This document shows positions 35,223 through 44,797 of a stretch of 64,000 nt of DNA, in pieces. Location: contig NZ_CP083239.1 of assembly GCF_022836935.1 (NCBI RefSeq), positions 682,001 to 746,000 on the forward strand. The letters run 5' to 3'. A program made the position numbers and the translations under genes. A model generated the notes under the pieces. That model saw nothing but the letters and a program-made list of their open reading frames with translations. It was not told where the DNA came from and searched no databases. This DNA comes from Ancylobacter polymorphus (lineage in GTDB: Bacteria > Pseudomonadota > Alphaproteobacteria > Rhizobiales > Xanthobacteraceae). Within the stretch, counting starts at the first letter, position 1. Each line of letters begins with the position of its first letter.

Positions 35223-36527
35223 ATGAAACTCGCGGACTGGCTCACCACCTCAGGCACGACCAAGAGCGCCTTCGCGCGCGCCGTCGGCCTGTCGCCCGCC
35301 AGCATCACCGCGCTGTGCAAGGACGAGACGGCCTGGATTTCCCGGGAAGCGGGCGCGCGCATCGCCGCCGCCACCGGCGGCGCGGTGACGCCGAACGATT
35401 TCCTCGGGCTGGCGAGCGTGGAAGCGACCTTCATGAGCGATAATCTGCAGGCCCGCGTCGAAGCGGCCATCGAAGCCTTTGCCCGTGGCGAGATGCTCGT
35501 CGTCACCGACGATGACGACCGCGAGAACGAAGGCGACCTCATCGTCGCCGCCCAGTTCGCGACGGCGGAAAAGCTCGCCTTCATCGTGCGCCACACCTCG
35601 GGGATCGTCTGCACCCCGCTCACCGCCGAGCACGCCAAGCGGCTGCGGCTCAACCCGATGGTGACGGATAACGACGCCCCGCACGCCACCGCCTTCACCA
35701 TCTCGGTGGACTACCGCCACGGCACCACCACGGGCATTTCCGCCGAGGACCGCACCGCCACCGTGCGCGGCCTCGCCAACCCCAATGCCGGCGCGGTGGA
35801 TTTCGTCCGCCCCGGCCACATCTTCCCGCTCATCGCCAAGGAAGGCGGCGTGCTCATCCGCTCCGGCCACACCGAGGCGGCGGTGGATCTGTGCCGCCTC
35901 GCCAATCTGGAGCCGGTCGGCGTCATCTGCGAGCTGGTCAATGACGACGGCACGGTGATGCGCGGGCCGAAGGTCACGGACTTCGCCGCCGCGCACAAGC
36001 TCACCCGCATTTCGGTGGCCGATCTCATCGCCTATCGCCAGCTGCGCGAGAAGCTGGTGAGCCGCACCGCCGAATTCGCCGCGCCCACCATCGTCGGCGA
36101 GATGCACGCCATTTCCTATGTCACGCCGTTCGAGCCGGTGAACCATATCGCCCTCGTCTACGGCAAGATCGGCGACGGGCGCGACGTGCTGGTACGGCTG
36201 CACCGGGCCGACCCGATTGGCGACGTGTTCACCGGCGGCAAGGCGCTGCGCGCCTCGCTGGAGCGCATCAAGGCGGAAGGGCGCGGCGTGCTGGTCTATC
36301 TGCGCGACGGCACGACCGGCGTGCCGGTGTCCACCGTCGGCGGCGAGGACAAGATCGAAACCGCCAAGCTGCGCGACCAAAACTGGCGCGAGGTCGGCCT
36401 CGGCGCACAGATCCTGCGCGATCTCGGCATTTCCTCCATCCGCCTGCTGGCGTCGCGCGCGCGCACCTATGTCGGCGTCGCCGGCTTCGGCATCGAAATC
36501 CTCGGCACGGAGATGCTGGACGGCTGA
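35223..36527 (+). CDS. ribB: 3,4-dihydroxy-2-butanone-4-phosphate synthase with N-terminal HTH
   Basis: A 434-residue protein in three parts. Residues 1-65 look like a Cro/CI-type helix-turn-helix (MKLADWLTTSGTTKSAFARA, VGLSPASITALCKDE, EAGARIAAATGGAVTPNDFL). From about residue 71 (MSDNLQARVEAAIEAFARGE) comes the DHBP synthase domain with the metal/substrate DDDDRENEGDL and LIRSGHTEAAVDL. The last part (about 290-434) is the RibX-like, GTP-cyclohydrolase-II-related domain, which lacks an evident zinc Cys triad. An internal ATG at 35433 would give the enzyme without HTH; GGAAG lies 11 bases before it, so both forms may be made. The enzyme feeds riboflavin synthesis. Confidence 0.88.
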   Translation: MKLADWLTTSGTTKSAFARAVGLSPASITALCKDETAWISREAGARIAAATGGAVTPNDFLGLASVEATFMSDNLQARVEAAIEAFARGEMLVVTDDDDRENEGDLIVAAQFATAEKLAFIVRHTSGIVCTPLTAEHAKRLRLNPMVTDNDAPHATAFTISVDYRHGTTTGISAEDRTATVRGLANPNAGAVDFVRPGHIFPLIAKEGGVLIRSGHTEAAVDLCRLANLEPVGVICELVNDDGTVMRGPKVTDFAAAHKLTRISVADLIAYRQLREKLVSRTAEFAAPTIVGEMHAISYVTPFEPVNHIALVYGKIGDGRDVLVRLHRADPIGDVFTGGKALRASLERIKAEGRGVLVYLRDGTTGVPVSTVGGEDKIETAKLRDQNWREVGLGAQILRDLGISSIRLLASRARTYVGVAGFGIEILGTEMLDG

Positions 36528-36689
36528 CGGCAGCGGGCGCGGGCGCTACCCCGGTAGCGAACGCTCACGCGAACGGCATCGGCTCGGCGCTTCTGCCTGC
36601 ACTTTCGGCTTCTGGCCGGGCAAGGCTCGTGTCACCATCGTGACGACGCGTCTCTGACACGTCGAGACCCGTCAAGGACGGAGGTCGCG

Positions 36690-37496
36690 ATGGCGTGCAT
36701 GTGTGCCTTTGCCGCCCTGGCCGCGGCCTTTCTGGGTGTGAGCGCACCGGCCCTCGCCCGCGCCGACACGATCGTCGATGTCGAATTGGTGCTGGCGGTC
36801 GACGTGTCCTACTCCATGGACCTCGACGAACTCGCGCTGCAGCGCGAGGGCTATATCGCCGCCGTCACCTCGCCGGAATTCCTCAATGCGCTGCGGCTCG
36901 GCCCGCATGGCCGCGTCGCCATCGCCTATGTCGAATGGGCGGGGGCGGACGAGCAGAAGCTGGTGGTCGACTGGATGCTGATCGGCAGCCCCGGCGAGGC
37001 CCGCGCCTTCGCCGACGCGATCAGCCGGGCACCGTTGCGGCGCGTCTACCGCACCTCCATTTCCAGCGCCATGACCTTCGGTGCCGACCTGATGGAGGGC
37101 AACGGCATTCGTGGCCTGCGGCGCGTGATCGACATATCGGGCGACGGCACCAATAATCAGGGGCCGCTGGTGGATGTCACCCGCGACGCGGTGGTGGCGC
37201 GCGGCATCACCATTAACGGCCTGCCGCTGATGCTGAAGGAAGCCAGCGGCTCGCTGCTCGATATTGGCGACCTCGACATCTATTATGAGGACTGCGTGAT
37301 CGGCGGGCCGGGCGCTTTTGTCATTCCCGTGCGCGGCACGCACGAATTCGCCGACGCCATCAAGACCAAGCTGGTGCTGGAAATCGCCGGCGTCCGCCCG
37401 CCCCCCGCGCCGCTTGTGCGGCCCGCCTCCGCCGCCGAGCCGCGCGTGTCCTGCTCCATCGGCGAGCGCATGTGGATGGAGCGCTGGGGCAATTGA
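36690..37496 (+). CDS. exported DUF1194 / von Willebrand-A-like protein
   Basis: A 268-residue protein with a Sec signal (CAFAALAAAFLGVSAPALARA). The motif LAVDVSYSMDLDELALQREG is a MIDAS-like DxSxS site, and RVIDISGDGTNNQG is the DUF1194 hallmark. GGAGG precedes the start. VWA domains bind metal and protein partners; no specific partner is known. It is convergent with the methyltransferase gene 6 bases away. Confidence 0.9.
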   Translation: MACMCAFAALAAAFLGVSAPALARADTIVDVELVLAVDVSYSMDLDELALQREGYIAAVTSPEFLNALRLGPHGRVAIAYVEWAGADEQKLVVDWMLIGSPGEARAFADAISRAPLRRVYRTSISSAMTFGADLMEGNGIRGLRRVIDISGDGTNNQGPLVDVTRDAVVARGITINGLPLMLKEASGSLLDIGDLDIYYEDCVIGGPGAFVIPVRGTHEFADAIKTKLVLEIAGVRPPPAPLVRPASAAEPRVSCSIGERMWMERWGN

Positions 37497-37502
37497 CGCC
37501 GC

Positions 37503-38762
37503 TCAGCGCCGGAACACACCCACCACTTCCACATGCGAGGAATAGAGGAACTGGTCGACCGGGGTGACGCGCTCCAGCCGGTAGCCGCCTTCGGCAAGGA
37601 TCTGCGCGTCGCGCGCGAAGGTGACGGGGTCGCAGGAGACGCCGATCACCAGCGGCACCGCGCTCGCCGCCAGCTGGCGCGCCTGCGCCTCCGCTCCCTG
37701 GCGCGGGGGATCGAACACCGCGACATCCACGCCTTTCATCTCCTGCGCCAGCAGCGGCCGGCGGAACAGGTCCCGCACCTCGCCGGCCAGCGGCTTGAGC
37801 CCCGCCGCCCCCCGCACCGCCTTGTTCAGCGCCTCGATGGCAGTGGCGGAGGATTCATAGGCGCTCACCCGCACCCGCTCGGCCAGCCGCAGGGCGAAGG
37901 TGCCGACGCCGGAGAACAGGTCCACCGCCCGCGCCGCGCCGCGCGCGCCATCGACGGCTTCCATGACCAAATGCGCCAGCGCCGCCTCCCCCGCCGCCGT
38001 CGCCTGCAGGAACGACCCCGGCGGCAGGGCCACCCGCGCACGGCCCATGGTGAGCAGTGGCGGCTCGCGCTGCAGCACCAGTTCGCCATGGCGGGTGAGA
38101 CGCGCCAGCCGGTGCGCACCCGCGATCTGCGCCAGAGCGGCGACGCGGTCCGGCTTCAACGGGCCGCTGCCGCGCACATCCATGTCGAGCCCGGTTTCGG
38201 TGGCCGTTACCTGAATGTCGAGCGGCTTGGCCAGCGGCACCAGTTCCTGCGCCACCGCCCACGCCGCCGCCAGCGCACCGTCGAGTCCCGGCGCCAGAAT
38301 GGGGCAGGCATCGATGGCCACCACCGCGTGGCTGCGCCGTCCGGCAAAGCCGACCGCCAGCGTGTCACGCCCTTTCGGCGCGCTGCCGCCGGTGCCCCGG
38401 GCGTGGAAAGTCGCCCGGCGACGCCCGTCGCCATGCGCGGGGAGCAGCGGCGCCACCTCGGTGGCAAGCCCGGCCCGCGCCAGCGCCTCGACCACAAGGC
38501 TGCGTTTCCAGGTTTCATAGGGCGCCGGCGCCCAGTGCTGGAGCGCGCAGCCGCCGCACAGACCGACATGCGGGCAGATTGGCTCCACGCGCTCCGGGCT
38601 CGGTGTGCGGATCGCCAGCAGCTGCGCGCGGTCATTTTCGCGTGCCACTTCCACCACCTCGCCGGGCAGAGTCAGCGGCACGAAGACCGGCCCCTCCGGC
38701 GTGTCGGCAATGCCATCGCCACGGTGGCCCAGGCGGTCGATCTCCAGCGTGACGACCTTCAT
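37503..38762 (-). CDS. 23S rRNA (uracil-5-)-methyltransferase family protein (RlmD/TrmA-like)
   Basis: A 419-residue enzyme with a TRAM-like start ([20 protein letters not shown]), an Fe-S cluster motif C-x5-C-x2-C in [17 protein letters not shown], the SAM loop [14 protein letters not shown], and the catalytic Cys in [12 protein letters not shown]. It methylates U5 of an rRNA or tRNA; which one cannot be told from sequence. The ATG at 38762 matches the family start; an upstream ATG at 38789 would add nine residues. Confidence 0.9.
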   Translation of the reverse strand: MKVVTLEIDRLGHRGDGIADTPEGPVFVPLTLPGEVVEVARENDRAQLLAIRTPSPERVEPICPHVGLCGGCALQHWAPAPYETWKRSLVVEALARAGLATEVAPLLPAHGDGRRRATFHARGTGGSAPKGRDTLAVGFAGRRSHAVVAIDACPILAPGLDGALAAAWAVAQELVPLAKPLDIQVTATETGLDMDVRGSGPLKPDRVAALAQIAGAHRLARLTRHGELVLQREPPLLTMGRARVALPPGSFLQATAAGEAALAHLVMEAVDGARGAARAVDLFSGVGTFALRLAERVRVSAYESSATAIEALNKAVRGAAGLKPLAGEVRDLFRRPLLAQEMKGVDVAVFDPPRQGAEAQARQLAASAVPLVIGVSCDPVTFARDAQILAEGGYRLERVTPVDQFLYSSHVEVVGVFRR

Positions 38763-38921
38763 GCGGGAAGCAGCTCCATCATGCGTCATAATTCAGGGAA
38801 AATGGCTCGCTTGTCTCGGCTCTGGTCGATCAATATCGGCACCGTTCGGGCGTCGCGGCCGGACTGTTTCTGGGCTCGCCCGTCTGGGCCGCCTCTGCAT
38901 CGGTGTCTGCCTGCTGATGCT

Positions 38922-39677
38922 TCACGCCGCCCGCGCCGCCACGAGCAGATACTCCTCGTTGCCGTCGCCGCCGAGAATAGGCGATGGCAGACGGTGCAAC
39001 ACCTGCCAGCCGTGATCCTGCAAGAGTGCAACGACCCGCTCGACCGCGTCGCTGCGGGCCCCTGCATCCTTCACGATCCCGCCCTTCGACAGCTTGTCGC
39101 GCCCCACCTCGAACTGCGGCTTCACCAGCGCCACGAGATGCGCCTTCGGGGCGGCATGCCGAAGCGCCGCAGGCAACACCTGTTGCAGCGAGATAAACGA
39201 CACGTCGATGGAGATCATTCCCGCAGGCGGCACCGCTCCGGGAGAGAGGCCACGTATGTCGGTGCCTTCCAGCGACACCACGCGCGGGTCATCCCGCAGT
39301 CGCGCGTGCAATTGCCCATGGCCGACATCCACCGCATGCACACGCGCTGCTCCGCGTGCCAGTAGCACCTCACTGAAGCCGCCGGTGGATGCGCCGACAT
39401 CGAGCGCCTCCACGCCCTCGACGGCAAGCCCCGCCGTGTCCAGCGCCGCCTCCAGCTTCAATCCCGCCCGCGACACCCATTCATAGGCTTCGCGCGCCGC
39501 GATCGCGGCATTGGCGGCGATGGTTTCCGAAGCCTTGGAGACCTGCTTTCCATCGGCGGTGACGAGCCCGGCGGCAATGGCCGCCTGCGCCCGGGCGCGG
39601 CTATCGAAGAAGCCTCGCGCCACCAGCACGCGGTCGGCGCGGTCACGGCCGTCGGGAGGGGAAGGGGGCGACACCAT
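38922..39677 (-). CDS. tlyA: TlyA-family rRNA 2'-O-methyltransferase
   Basis: A 251-residue protein with an S4 RNA-binding domain (residues about 14-70, RADRVLVARGFFDSRARAQA) and an FtsJ-type methyltransferase with SAM loop DVGASTGGFSEVLLARGA, DVSFISLQQVLP and LVKPQFEVGRDKLSKGG. TlyA in other bacteria methylates ribose in 16S and 23S rRNA; the hemolysin label in databases is doubtful. It follows dxs by 18 bases, a common order in this group. Confidence 0.93.
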   Translation of the reverse strand: MVSPPSPPDGRDRADRVLVARGFFDSRARAQAAIAAGLVTADGKQVSKASETIAANAAIAAREAYEWVSRAGLKLEAALDTAGLAVEGVEALDVGASTGGFSEVLLARGAARVHAVDVGHGQLHARLRDDPRVVSLEGTDIRGLSPGAVPPAGMISIDVSFISLQQVLPAALRHAAPKAHLVALVKPQFEVGRDKLSKGGIVKDAGARSDAVERVVALLQDHGWQVLHRLPSPILGGDGNEEYLLVAARAA

Positions 39678-39695
39678 GCCGGGCGCGCGGCCGGA

Positions 39696-41618
39696 TCAGC
39701 CGCGCAGCAGCGCGAGCGCGGCTTCTTCCTCGCGGCCCAGTGCATTGAAGACACCGCGCACGATGCCTTCCGCATCAAGGCCGGCCTCGTGCATCTGGCT
39801 GGCCGGGGAATCCTGCTCGATGAAACGGTCCGGCAAGGCGAGGGTGCGCACCTTGAGCCCCCGATCCAGCGCACCGGTTTCGGCCAGCAGGGTCAGCACA
39901 TGGCTGCCAAAGCCGCCGACCGCTCCCTCCTCGACCACGACGAGCACTTCATGCTCACGCGCCAGACGCAGCACCAGATCACGGTCGATCGGCTTGGCGA
40001 AGCGGGCATCGGCGACGGTTGTCGACAGGCCGAAGCCGGCGAGCTGGTCGGCGGCACCGAGACAGGCCGCGAGCCGGGTGCCGAGCGACAGCAGGGCGAT
40101 CTTCGAGCCCTCGCGGACGACCCGCCCGCGCCCGATCTCCAGCGGCGTGCCGCGGGCCGGGCGCTCCACGCCCACGCCCTCGCCTCGGGGATAGCGAAAA
40201 GCGATCGGCCCTTCATCAAAGGCCGCAGCGGTGGCGACCATGTGGACGAGCTCCGCCTCATCAGCCGCCGCCATCACCACCATGCCGGGCAGGCTGGCGA
40301 GCATCGGCACATCGAAGGCGCCGACATGGGTCGCCCCATCCGCCCCGACGAGGCCGGCGCGGTCGATGGCGAAGCGCACGGGCAGGCGCTGGATCGCCAC
40401 GTCATGGACGATCTGGTCGTAGGCGCGTTGGAGGAAGGTCGAATAGATCGCGCAGAACGGCTTGTAGCCCTCGGTCGCTAGCCCGGCAGCGAAGGTCACG
40501 GCATGCTGCTCGGCGATGCCGACATCGAAAGTGCGGGTGGGAAAGGCCTCGCCGAACAGGTCGAGCCCCGTGCCGGCCGGCATGGCAGCGTTGATGGCGA
40601 CGATCTTGTCGTCGTGGCGGGCTTCCTCGATCAGGCTGTCGGCGAAAACGCGGGTATAGCTCGGCGCGTTGGACGCGGCCTTCTTCTGCGCCCCCGTGGC
40701 GACATCAAAGCGCTGGACGCCGTGATATTTGTCGGCGGAGGCTTCGGCGGGCGGGTAGCCCTTGCCCTTCTGGGTCACGACATGGACCAGCACCGGACCG
40801 GTCTCGGCGTCGCGCACATTGCGCAGAATGGGCAGGAGATGGCTCAGATTATGCCCATCGATCGGCCCGACATAATAGAAGCCCAGTTCCTCAAACAGCG
40901 TACCGCCGGTCCAGAACCCGCGCGCGAACTCTTCCGCCCGCGCCGCCTGACGGCCGAAGAACTTCGGCAGGCTGCCGGCGAGCTGCTTCGCGGTCTCGCG
41001 CAGCGAGCGGTAGGTGCGGCCGGAGAGAAGCCGCGCCAGATAGGCCGACATCGCGCCCACGGGCGGGGCGATCGACATGTCATTGTCATTGAGAATGACG
41101 ATGAGGCGCGAATCCATCGCCCCGGCATTGTTCATCGCCTCATAGGCCATGCCGGCCGACATCGCGCCGTCGCCGATCACGCAGACCACGTTGCGGGCCT
41201 CGCCCGCGAGGTCGCGCGCCACCGCCATGCCGAGCCCGGCAGAGATCGAGGTGGAGGAATGGCCGGCACCGAAGGGATCGTAGACGCTTTCCGCCCGGTT
41301 GGTGAAGCCCGAGAGCCCCCCGCCCTGGCGCAGCGTGCGCATGCGCTCGCGCCGGCCGGTGAGAATCTTGTGCGGATAGCACTGGTGCCCGACATCCCAG
41401 ATCAGCCGGTCATTGGGCGTGTCGAAGACGTGGTGCAGCGCCACGGTCAGCTCAACCACGCCAAGCCCGGCGCCGAGGTGACCGCCGGTTACGGAAACCG
41501 CGTCGATCATCTCCTCGCGCAGTTCCGCCGCGATCTGCGGCAACTGCTCCTCCGGCAAGCGGCGCAAATCGGCCGGCTCGCGGATCGTGTCGAGTAGCGG
41601 CGTGGAGGGACGGGTCAA
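39696..41618 (-). CDS. dxs: 1-deoxy-D-xylulose-5-phosphate synthase
   Basis: A 640-residue thiamine diphosphate enzyme, first step of the MEP isoprenoid pathway (pyruvate + glyceraldehyde-3-phosphate). Motifs: [18 protein letters not shown], the ThDP-binding [18 protein letters not shown], and [18 protein letters not shown] take a TTG at 41618 ([15 protein letters not shown]) with CGGAG 7 bases upstream because it gives the usual N-terminus and length; a GTG at 41636 or ATGs farther upstream are possible but non-homologous in look. First gene of dxs-tlyA. Confidence 0.95.
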   Translation of the reverse strand: MTRPSTPLLDTIREPADLRRLPEEQLPQIAAELREEMIDAVSVTGGHLGAGLGVVELTVALHHVFDTPNDRLIWDVGHQCYPHKILTGRRERMRTLRQGGGLSGFTNRAESVYDPFGAGHSSTSISAGLGMAVARDLAGEARNVVCVIGDGAMSAGMAYEAMNNAGAMDSRLIVILNDNDMSIAPPVGAMSAYLARLLSGRTYRSLRETAKQLAGSLPKFFGRQAARAEEFARGFWTGGTLFEELGFYYVGPIDGHNLSHLLPILRNVRDAETGPVLVHVVTQKGKGYPPAEASADKYHGVQRFDVATGAQKKAASNAPSYTRVFADSLIEEARHDDKIVAINAAMPAGTGLDLFGEAFPTRTFDVGIAEQHAVTFAAGLATEGYKPFCAIYSTFLQRAYDQIVHDVAIQRLPVRFAIDRAGLVGADGATHVGAFDVPMLASLPGMVVMAAADEAELVHMVATAAAFDEGPIAFRYPRGEGVGVERPARGTPLEIGRGRVVREGSKIALLSLGTRLAACLGAADQLAGFGLSTTVADARFAKPIDRDLVLRLAREHEVLVVVEEGAVGGFGSHVLTLLAETGALDRGLKVRTLALPDRFIEQDSPASQMHEAGLDAEGIVRGVFNALGREEEAALALLRG

Positions 41619-41826
41619 GAACGGCTCCGAAAACACATCCGCCGAGGCGCGCACAGGCGCGCGCGCCGCCGAGCGAAGTTCAACGGCATACACAAGGATA
41701 GCGAGGGGCGCAACGCACGCCCGCGCGACCGCAAAGGCCAGCCAGCCACGCAACCGCATGTGGAGACAGGACGGACAGACCCAGACGACATTGGCCTCAC
41801 GCCCCGGCTTACTCTAGAAAAGTGGC

Positions 41827-43158
41827 ATGGAAGCACGAGTCACCGCGACGACGGACAGGGATGACGGACCGGAGGCCGCCACTGCGCGCCCCGCGCCCGA
41901 TGTCCCCGCCCATGGGGCTGTCGCGGCGCCCGGCGCCGCCCCGCAGGCCGGCCGGACCTTCCGCCGGCTGATGCTGTTCTTCCCCGGTCATGACCCGACC
42001 GAAATGGACTATCACCACGGCCGCTTCGCCAATCAGGCCGAGCGCTTCGGCGCATTGTGGTCGGTCCAGGTGAAAGTATCGCCCCGTCTCGACGATGGCG
42101 CGCAGCCCTATGCCCGCTGGGAGATCGACGCGAAAGGTCCAAACTGGTCGACCCGTACCGACTACCGAATCCTGCGGTGGGAGGACATCATCCAGACGCT
42201 CGATGCCCGGTCCGACCCGGTGCGGCTGTGGCGCGGCTTCGGCGGGCTCGGGGATTTTTTGCGCGGCGGCGCGGCGCGCGGCTATTTCCGCGCCAGCCCC
42301 CGCTACGGCGCCTTCTTCTTCTTTCCCTATCTCATCGCCGCGCTGTTCCTCACCGCCGGGCTCGCAGCGGGCGGGCTCGTGCTGTGGGGCGCCGGCCTCG
42401 TCCTGCCGGCCCCGCTCGCTTGGGCCGCTGCGCTCGCCGCTGGCATCGCCACCTTCTTCGGCCTCTTCCGCCGGCCGGGGCGCGACTGGCGGCTGCATCA
42501 GGCGCTCGACGACTGGGACCTTGCCCGCGACTATCTTCACGATGCCACGCCTGCGGTCGATGCAAGGCTTGACCGCTTCGCCGAGGTGCTGGTGGAGGCG
42601 GTGCGCGCCGGCGACCAGGACGAGATCATCCTCGTCGGCCACAGCCTCGGGGCGACGCTGATGCTCGGCGTGATCGACCGGGCGCTGGACCGCTATCCTG
42701 GCCTGGCGGAGGGGCCGACGCGGGTGAACCTGCTCACCTGCGGCGCCACCATTCCCAAGCTCGCCCTGCACGCCAAGGGCGGCAAGGTGCGCCGGCAGGC
42801 CGCCCGTGTCGCGCAGACCCCGGGCCTTACCTGGGTCGAATATCAGGCGCGGCATGACGCGATCAATTTCTACAAATTCCACCCGGTGACGCTGCGCCGA
42901 ACCAGCTTTGATCAGCCGGAAGCCAGCCAGCCCCTGCTGCGCAACGCCAACATCAAGGAAATGCTCACCCACGCCAAGCTGAGGCGGCTGCGCTGGCACG
43001 CCATGCGGCTGCATTACCAGTTCCTGCTGGCGAACGAGCAGAAGGCGCCCTACGACTATTTTATGTTCGCCCTCGGCCCGCTTGCCTTCGCCGACCTGTC
43101 CTCACGCCCGGAGGGCCCGGTCGGTCGCTTCGCGGCGGATGGCTCCCTGATCGCCTGA
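41827..43158 (+). CDS. membrane-anchored alpha/beta-hydrolase-like protein
   Basis: A 443-residue protein. Residues about 45-60 (RRLMLFFPGHDPTEMDYHHG) and the nucleophile elbow ILVGHSLGATLM (near residue 276) suggest an alpha/beta hydrolase or lipase-like fold. Two membrane helices lie between them (FPYLIAALFLTAGLAAGGLV and PLAWAAALAAGIATFFGLF). No family name comes to mind. An ICMT-like gene follows 15 bases later, so the two may act together at the membrane. Confidence 0.75.
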   Translation: MEARVTATTDRDDGPEAATARPAPDVPAHGAVAAPGAAPQAGRTFRRLMLFFPGHDPTEMDYHHGRFANQAERFGALWSVQVKVSPRLDDGAQPYARWEIDAKGPNWSTRTDYRILRWEDIIQTLDARSDPVRLWRGFGGLGDFLRGGAARGYFRASPRYGAFFFFPYLIAALFLTAGLAAGGLVLWGAGLVLPAPLAWAAALAAGIATFFGLFRRPGRDWRLHQALDDWDLARDYLHDATPAVDARLDRFAEVLVEAVRAGDQDEIILVGHSLGATLMLGVIDRALDRYPGLAEGPTRVNLLTCGATIPKLALHAKGGKVRRQAARVAQTPGLTWVEYQARHDAINFYKFHPVTLRRTSFDQPEASQPLLRNANIKEMLTHAKLRRLRWHAMRLHYQFLLANEQKAPYDYFMFALGPLAFADLSSRPEGPVGRFAADGSLIA

Positions 43159-43173
43159 ACCAACGGACGCTTC

Positions 43174-43761
43174 ATGAACCTTCTCCTCGCCGCCAAGATC
43201 GTGTGGGCCGCCGGCTGTATCGGCTGGTACGTCATCCGCCTGCCCTTCGAACGCAAGGTGAAGCGCGAGCGCGTCGTCGACGCCCGCGACCGGCTGCGCG
43301 AGCTCATTCTGCTCTCCTGCTCCACCGCCGGCCTCGGCATCGTGCCGCTGCTGTGGGCAACCTCGCGGGTGTTCGATTTCGCCAATTATCCCTATTCGGT
43401 CCTCCAGTTCGCGCTCGGCACGTTGACCTTCGTCGCGGCGCTGTGGCTGTTCCGCCGCACCCATAAGGACCTCGGCAAGAACTGGTCGGTGACGCTGGAG
43501 ATCAAGGATACGCACAAGCTGGTCACCGGCGGCGTCTACCGGCATGTGCGCCACCCCATGTACTCGGCCTTCTTCCTGTGGGCGCTGGCGCAGCTGATCC
43601 TGATCCCGAACTGGGTCGCCGGCCCGGCGGGGTTCATCGGCTTCGGCATCCTTTACGCCTTCCGCATCGGCCGCGAAGAGAAGATGATGCTGGACACGTT
43701 CGGCGATGAATACCGCGCCTACAGCGCCCGCACGGCACGGCTGATCCCAGGCGTTTACTGA
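43174..43761 (+). CDS. isoprenylcysteine carboxyl-methyltransferase-family membrane protein
   Basis: A 195-residue protein with about four helices and the ICMT/PEMT signature near the end: TGGVYRHVRHPMYSAFFLWA, then AFRIGREEKMMLDTFGDEYR with the SAM-site Glu residues. Bacterial members methylate unknown lipids or thiols. It closely follows the hydrolase-like gene and precedes the DUF1272 gene, suggesting a three-gene unit. Confidence 0.88.
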   Translation: MNLLLAAKIVWAAGCIGWYVIRLPFERKVKRERVVDARDRLRELILLSCSTAGLGIVPLLWATSRVFDFANYPYSVLQFALGTLTFVAALWLFRRTHKDLGKNWSVTLEIKDTHKLVTGGVYRHVRHPMYSAFFLWALAQLILIPNWVAGPAGFIGFGILYAFRIGREEKMMLDTFGDEYRAYSARTARLIPGVY

Positions 43762-43777
43762 AGGAAGGGACGGGCTC

Positions 43778-44029
43778 ATGCTGGAGCTTCGGCCAGGCTG
43801 CGAATGCTGCAACCGCGATCTCCCGCCGAGCTCGCGCGAGGCGATGATCTGCACTTTCGAATGCACCTTCTGCGCGGACTGCGCGAGGGCGGTGCTGGGC
43901 GGCATCTGCCCCAATTGCGCGGGGGAGCTGGTGCGCCGCCCGGTGCGCCCGCCAACGGCGCTGGCCCGTCATCCGGCCTCGACGGTACGGGTGTTCAATC
44001 CGGACTGCCGGAACCGGCAGGCGGGCTGA
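43778..44029 (+). CDS. DUF1272 cysteine-rich protein
   Basis: An 83-residue protein starting MLELRPGCECCNRDLPPSSR, with CTFECTFCADCARAVLGGIC and PNCAGEL: seven or more cysteines in CxC/CxxC pairs that look like a zinc ribbon. This is the DUF1272 pattern, function unknown. AAGGAAGG lies upstream. Its last 35 bases overlap the convergent DUF1284 gene. Confidence 0.88.
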   Translation: MLELRPGCECCNRDLPPSSREAMICTFECTFCADCARAVLGGICPNCAGELVRRPVRPPTALARHPASTVRVFNPDCRNRQAG

Positions 44030-44456
44030 TCCGCACGCCGGCAAGCCGCGTCCCCGCAAACCCCTGCCCGGCGATGTCTGTGCAGAACGCGGCCCACTCG
44101 CAGCCGGTGCAGGTGGCTTGCATCGCGCCTTCAGCATAGGCCGCGCGCATCTGCGTCAGCCTTTCGGCGGTCAGGACGATCCGTCCGCCCTGTTCCAGCA
44201 TCAGGCCCAGCCGTTGCGCGAGTGCGGCGCGGGCCTGCGCATCGCGCTGCGCCACGCTCTCCGTGCGGCAATGGGAGCCCTGCTCCTTGAGCATCGGCGC
44301 GCAGATATCATCCGGCCCCTCAACAAGCTCGGCCGGCTCTCCCGCGTTCAGGCGGGCAACGACGCGCCGATAATTGGCGGTGAAGGCGGGCGTGTATCCC
44401 CTGCCGACAAAGGTCAGCACACAGAGCAGATGATGGGCGCGCAGGCGCACAGCCAT
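43995..44456 (-). CDS. DUF1284 family protein
   Basis: A 153-residue protein starting MAVRLRAHHLLCVLTFVGRG, with YTPAFTANYRRVVARLNAGE, and cysteines in HHLLC, DDICAP, SHCRTE, and CTGCEWAAFC that could bind an Fe-S cluster or metal. This matches DUF1284, function unknown. GAGG is 9 bases before the ATG. It is 28 bases downstream of xseB on the same strand. Confidence 0.85.
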   Translation of the reverse strand: MAVRLRAHHLLCVLTFVGRGYTPAFTANYRRVVARLNAGEPAELVEGPDDICAPMLKEQGSHCRTESVAQRDAQARAALAQRLGLMLEQGGRIVLTAERLTQMRAAYAEGAMQATCTGCEWAAFCTDIAGQGFAGTRLAGVRISPPAGSGSPD

Positions 44457-44484
44457 GGGCAGTGCCTCGCGCTGAGGGTCCGGC

Positions 44485-44730
44485 TTACTCACCGTCCAGC
44501 GGCTGGGTGCCGGACGGGCGGCCATCGGCGCCGAGGGTGATCTTTTCGACCCGCGCCTCGGCGTCCTTGAGCAGCGCATCGCAGCGGGCTTTCAGTGCCT
44601 CGCCGCGGGCATAGAGCGCGATCGACTCCTCCAGCGGGACATTGCCGCCCTCGAGCTTGGCGACGATGGTCTCCAGTTCCGCGAGCGCCTTTTCAAAGCT
44701 CAGCGCGTTCACGTCCGCCGCGTCGGTCAT
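44485..44730 (-). CDS. xseB: exodeoxyribonuclease VII small subunit
   Basis: An 81-residue helical protein with the XseB pattern [40 protein letters not shown]. With the large subunit (not in the window) it degrades single-stranded DNA. AAGGAG is 6 bases before the ATG at 44730, deciding against a longer open start upstream. Confidence 0.94.
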   Translation of the reverse strand: MTDAADVNALSFEKALAELETIVAKLEGGNVPLEESIALYARGEALKARCDALLKDAEARVEKITLGADGRPSGTQPLDGE

Positions 44731-44797
44731 CGCGTTCTCCTTGAGATGAGTCGCGTTCCTTATACAGGGCGCACGCGCCGCACTCACCCCTTCGCGG

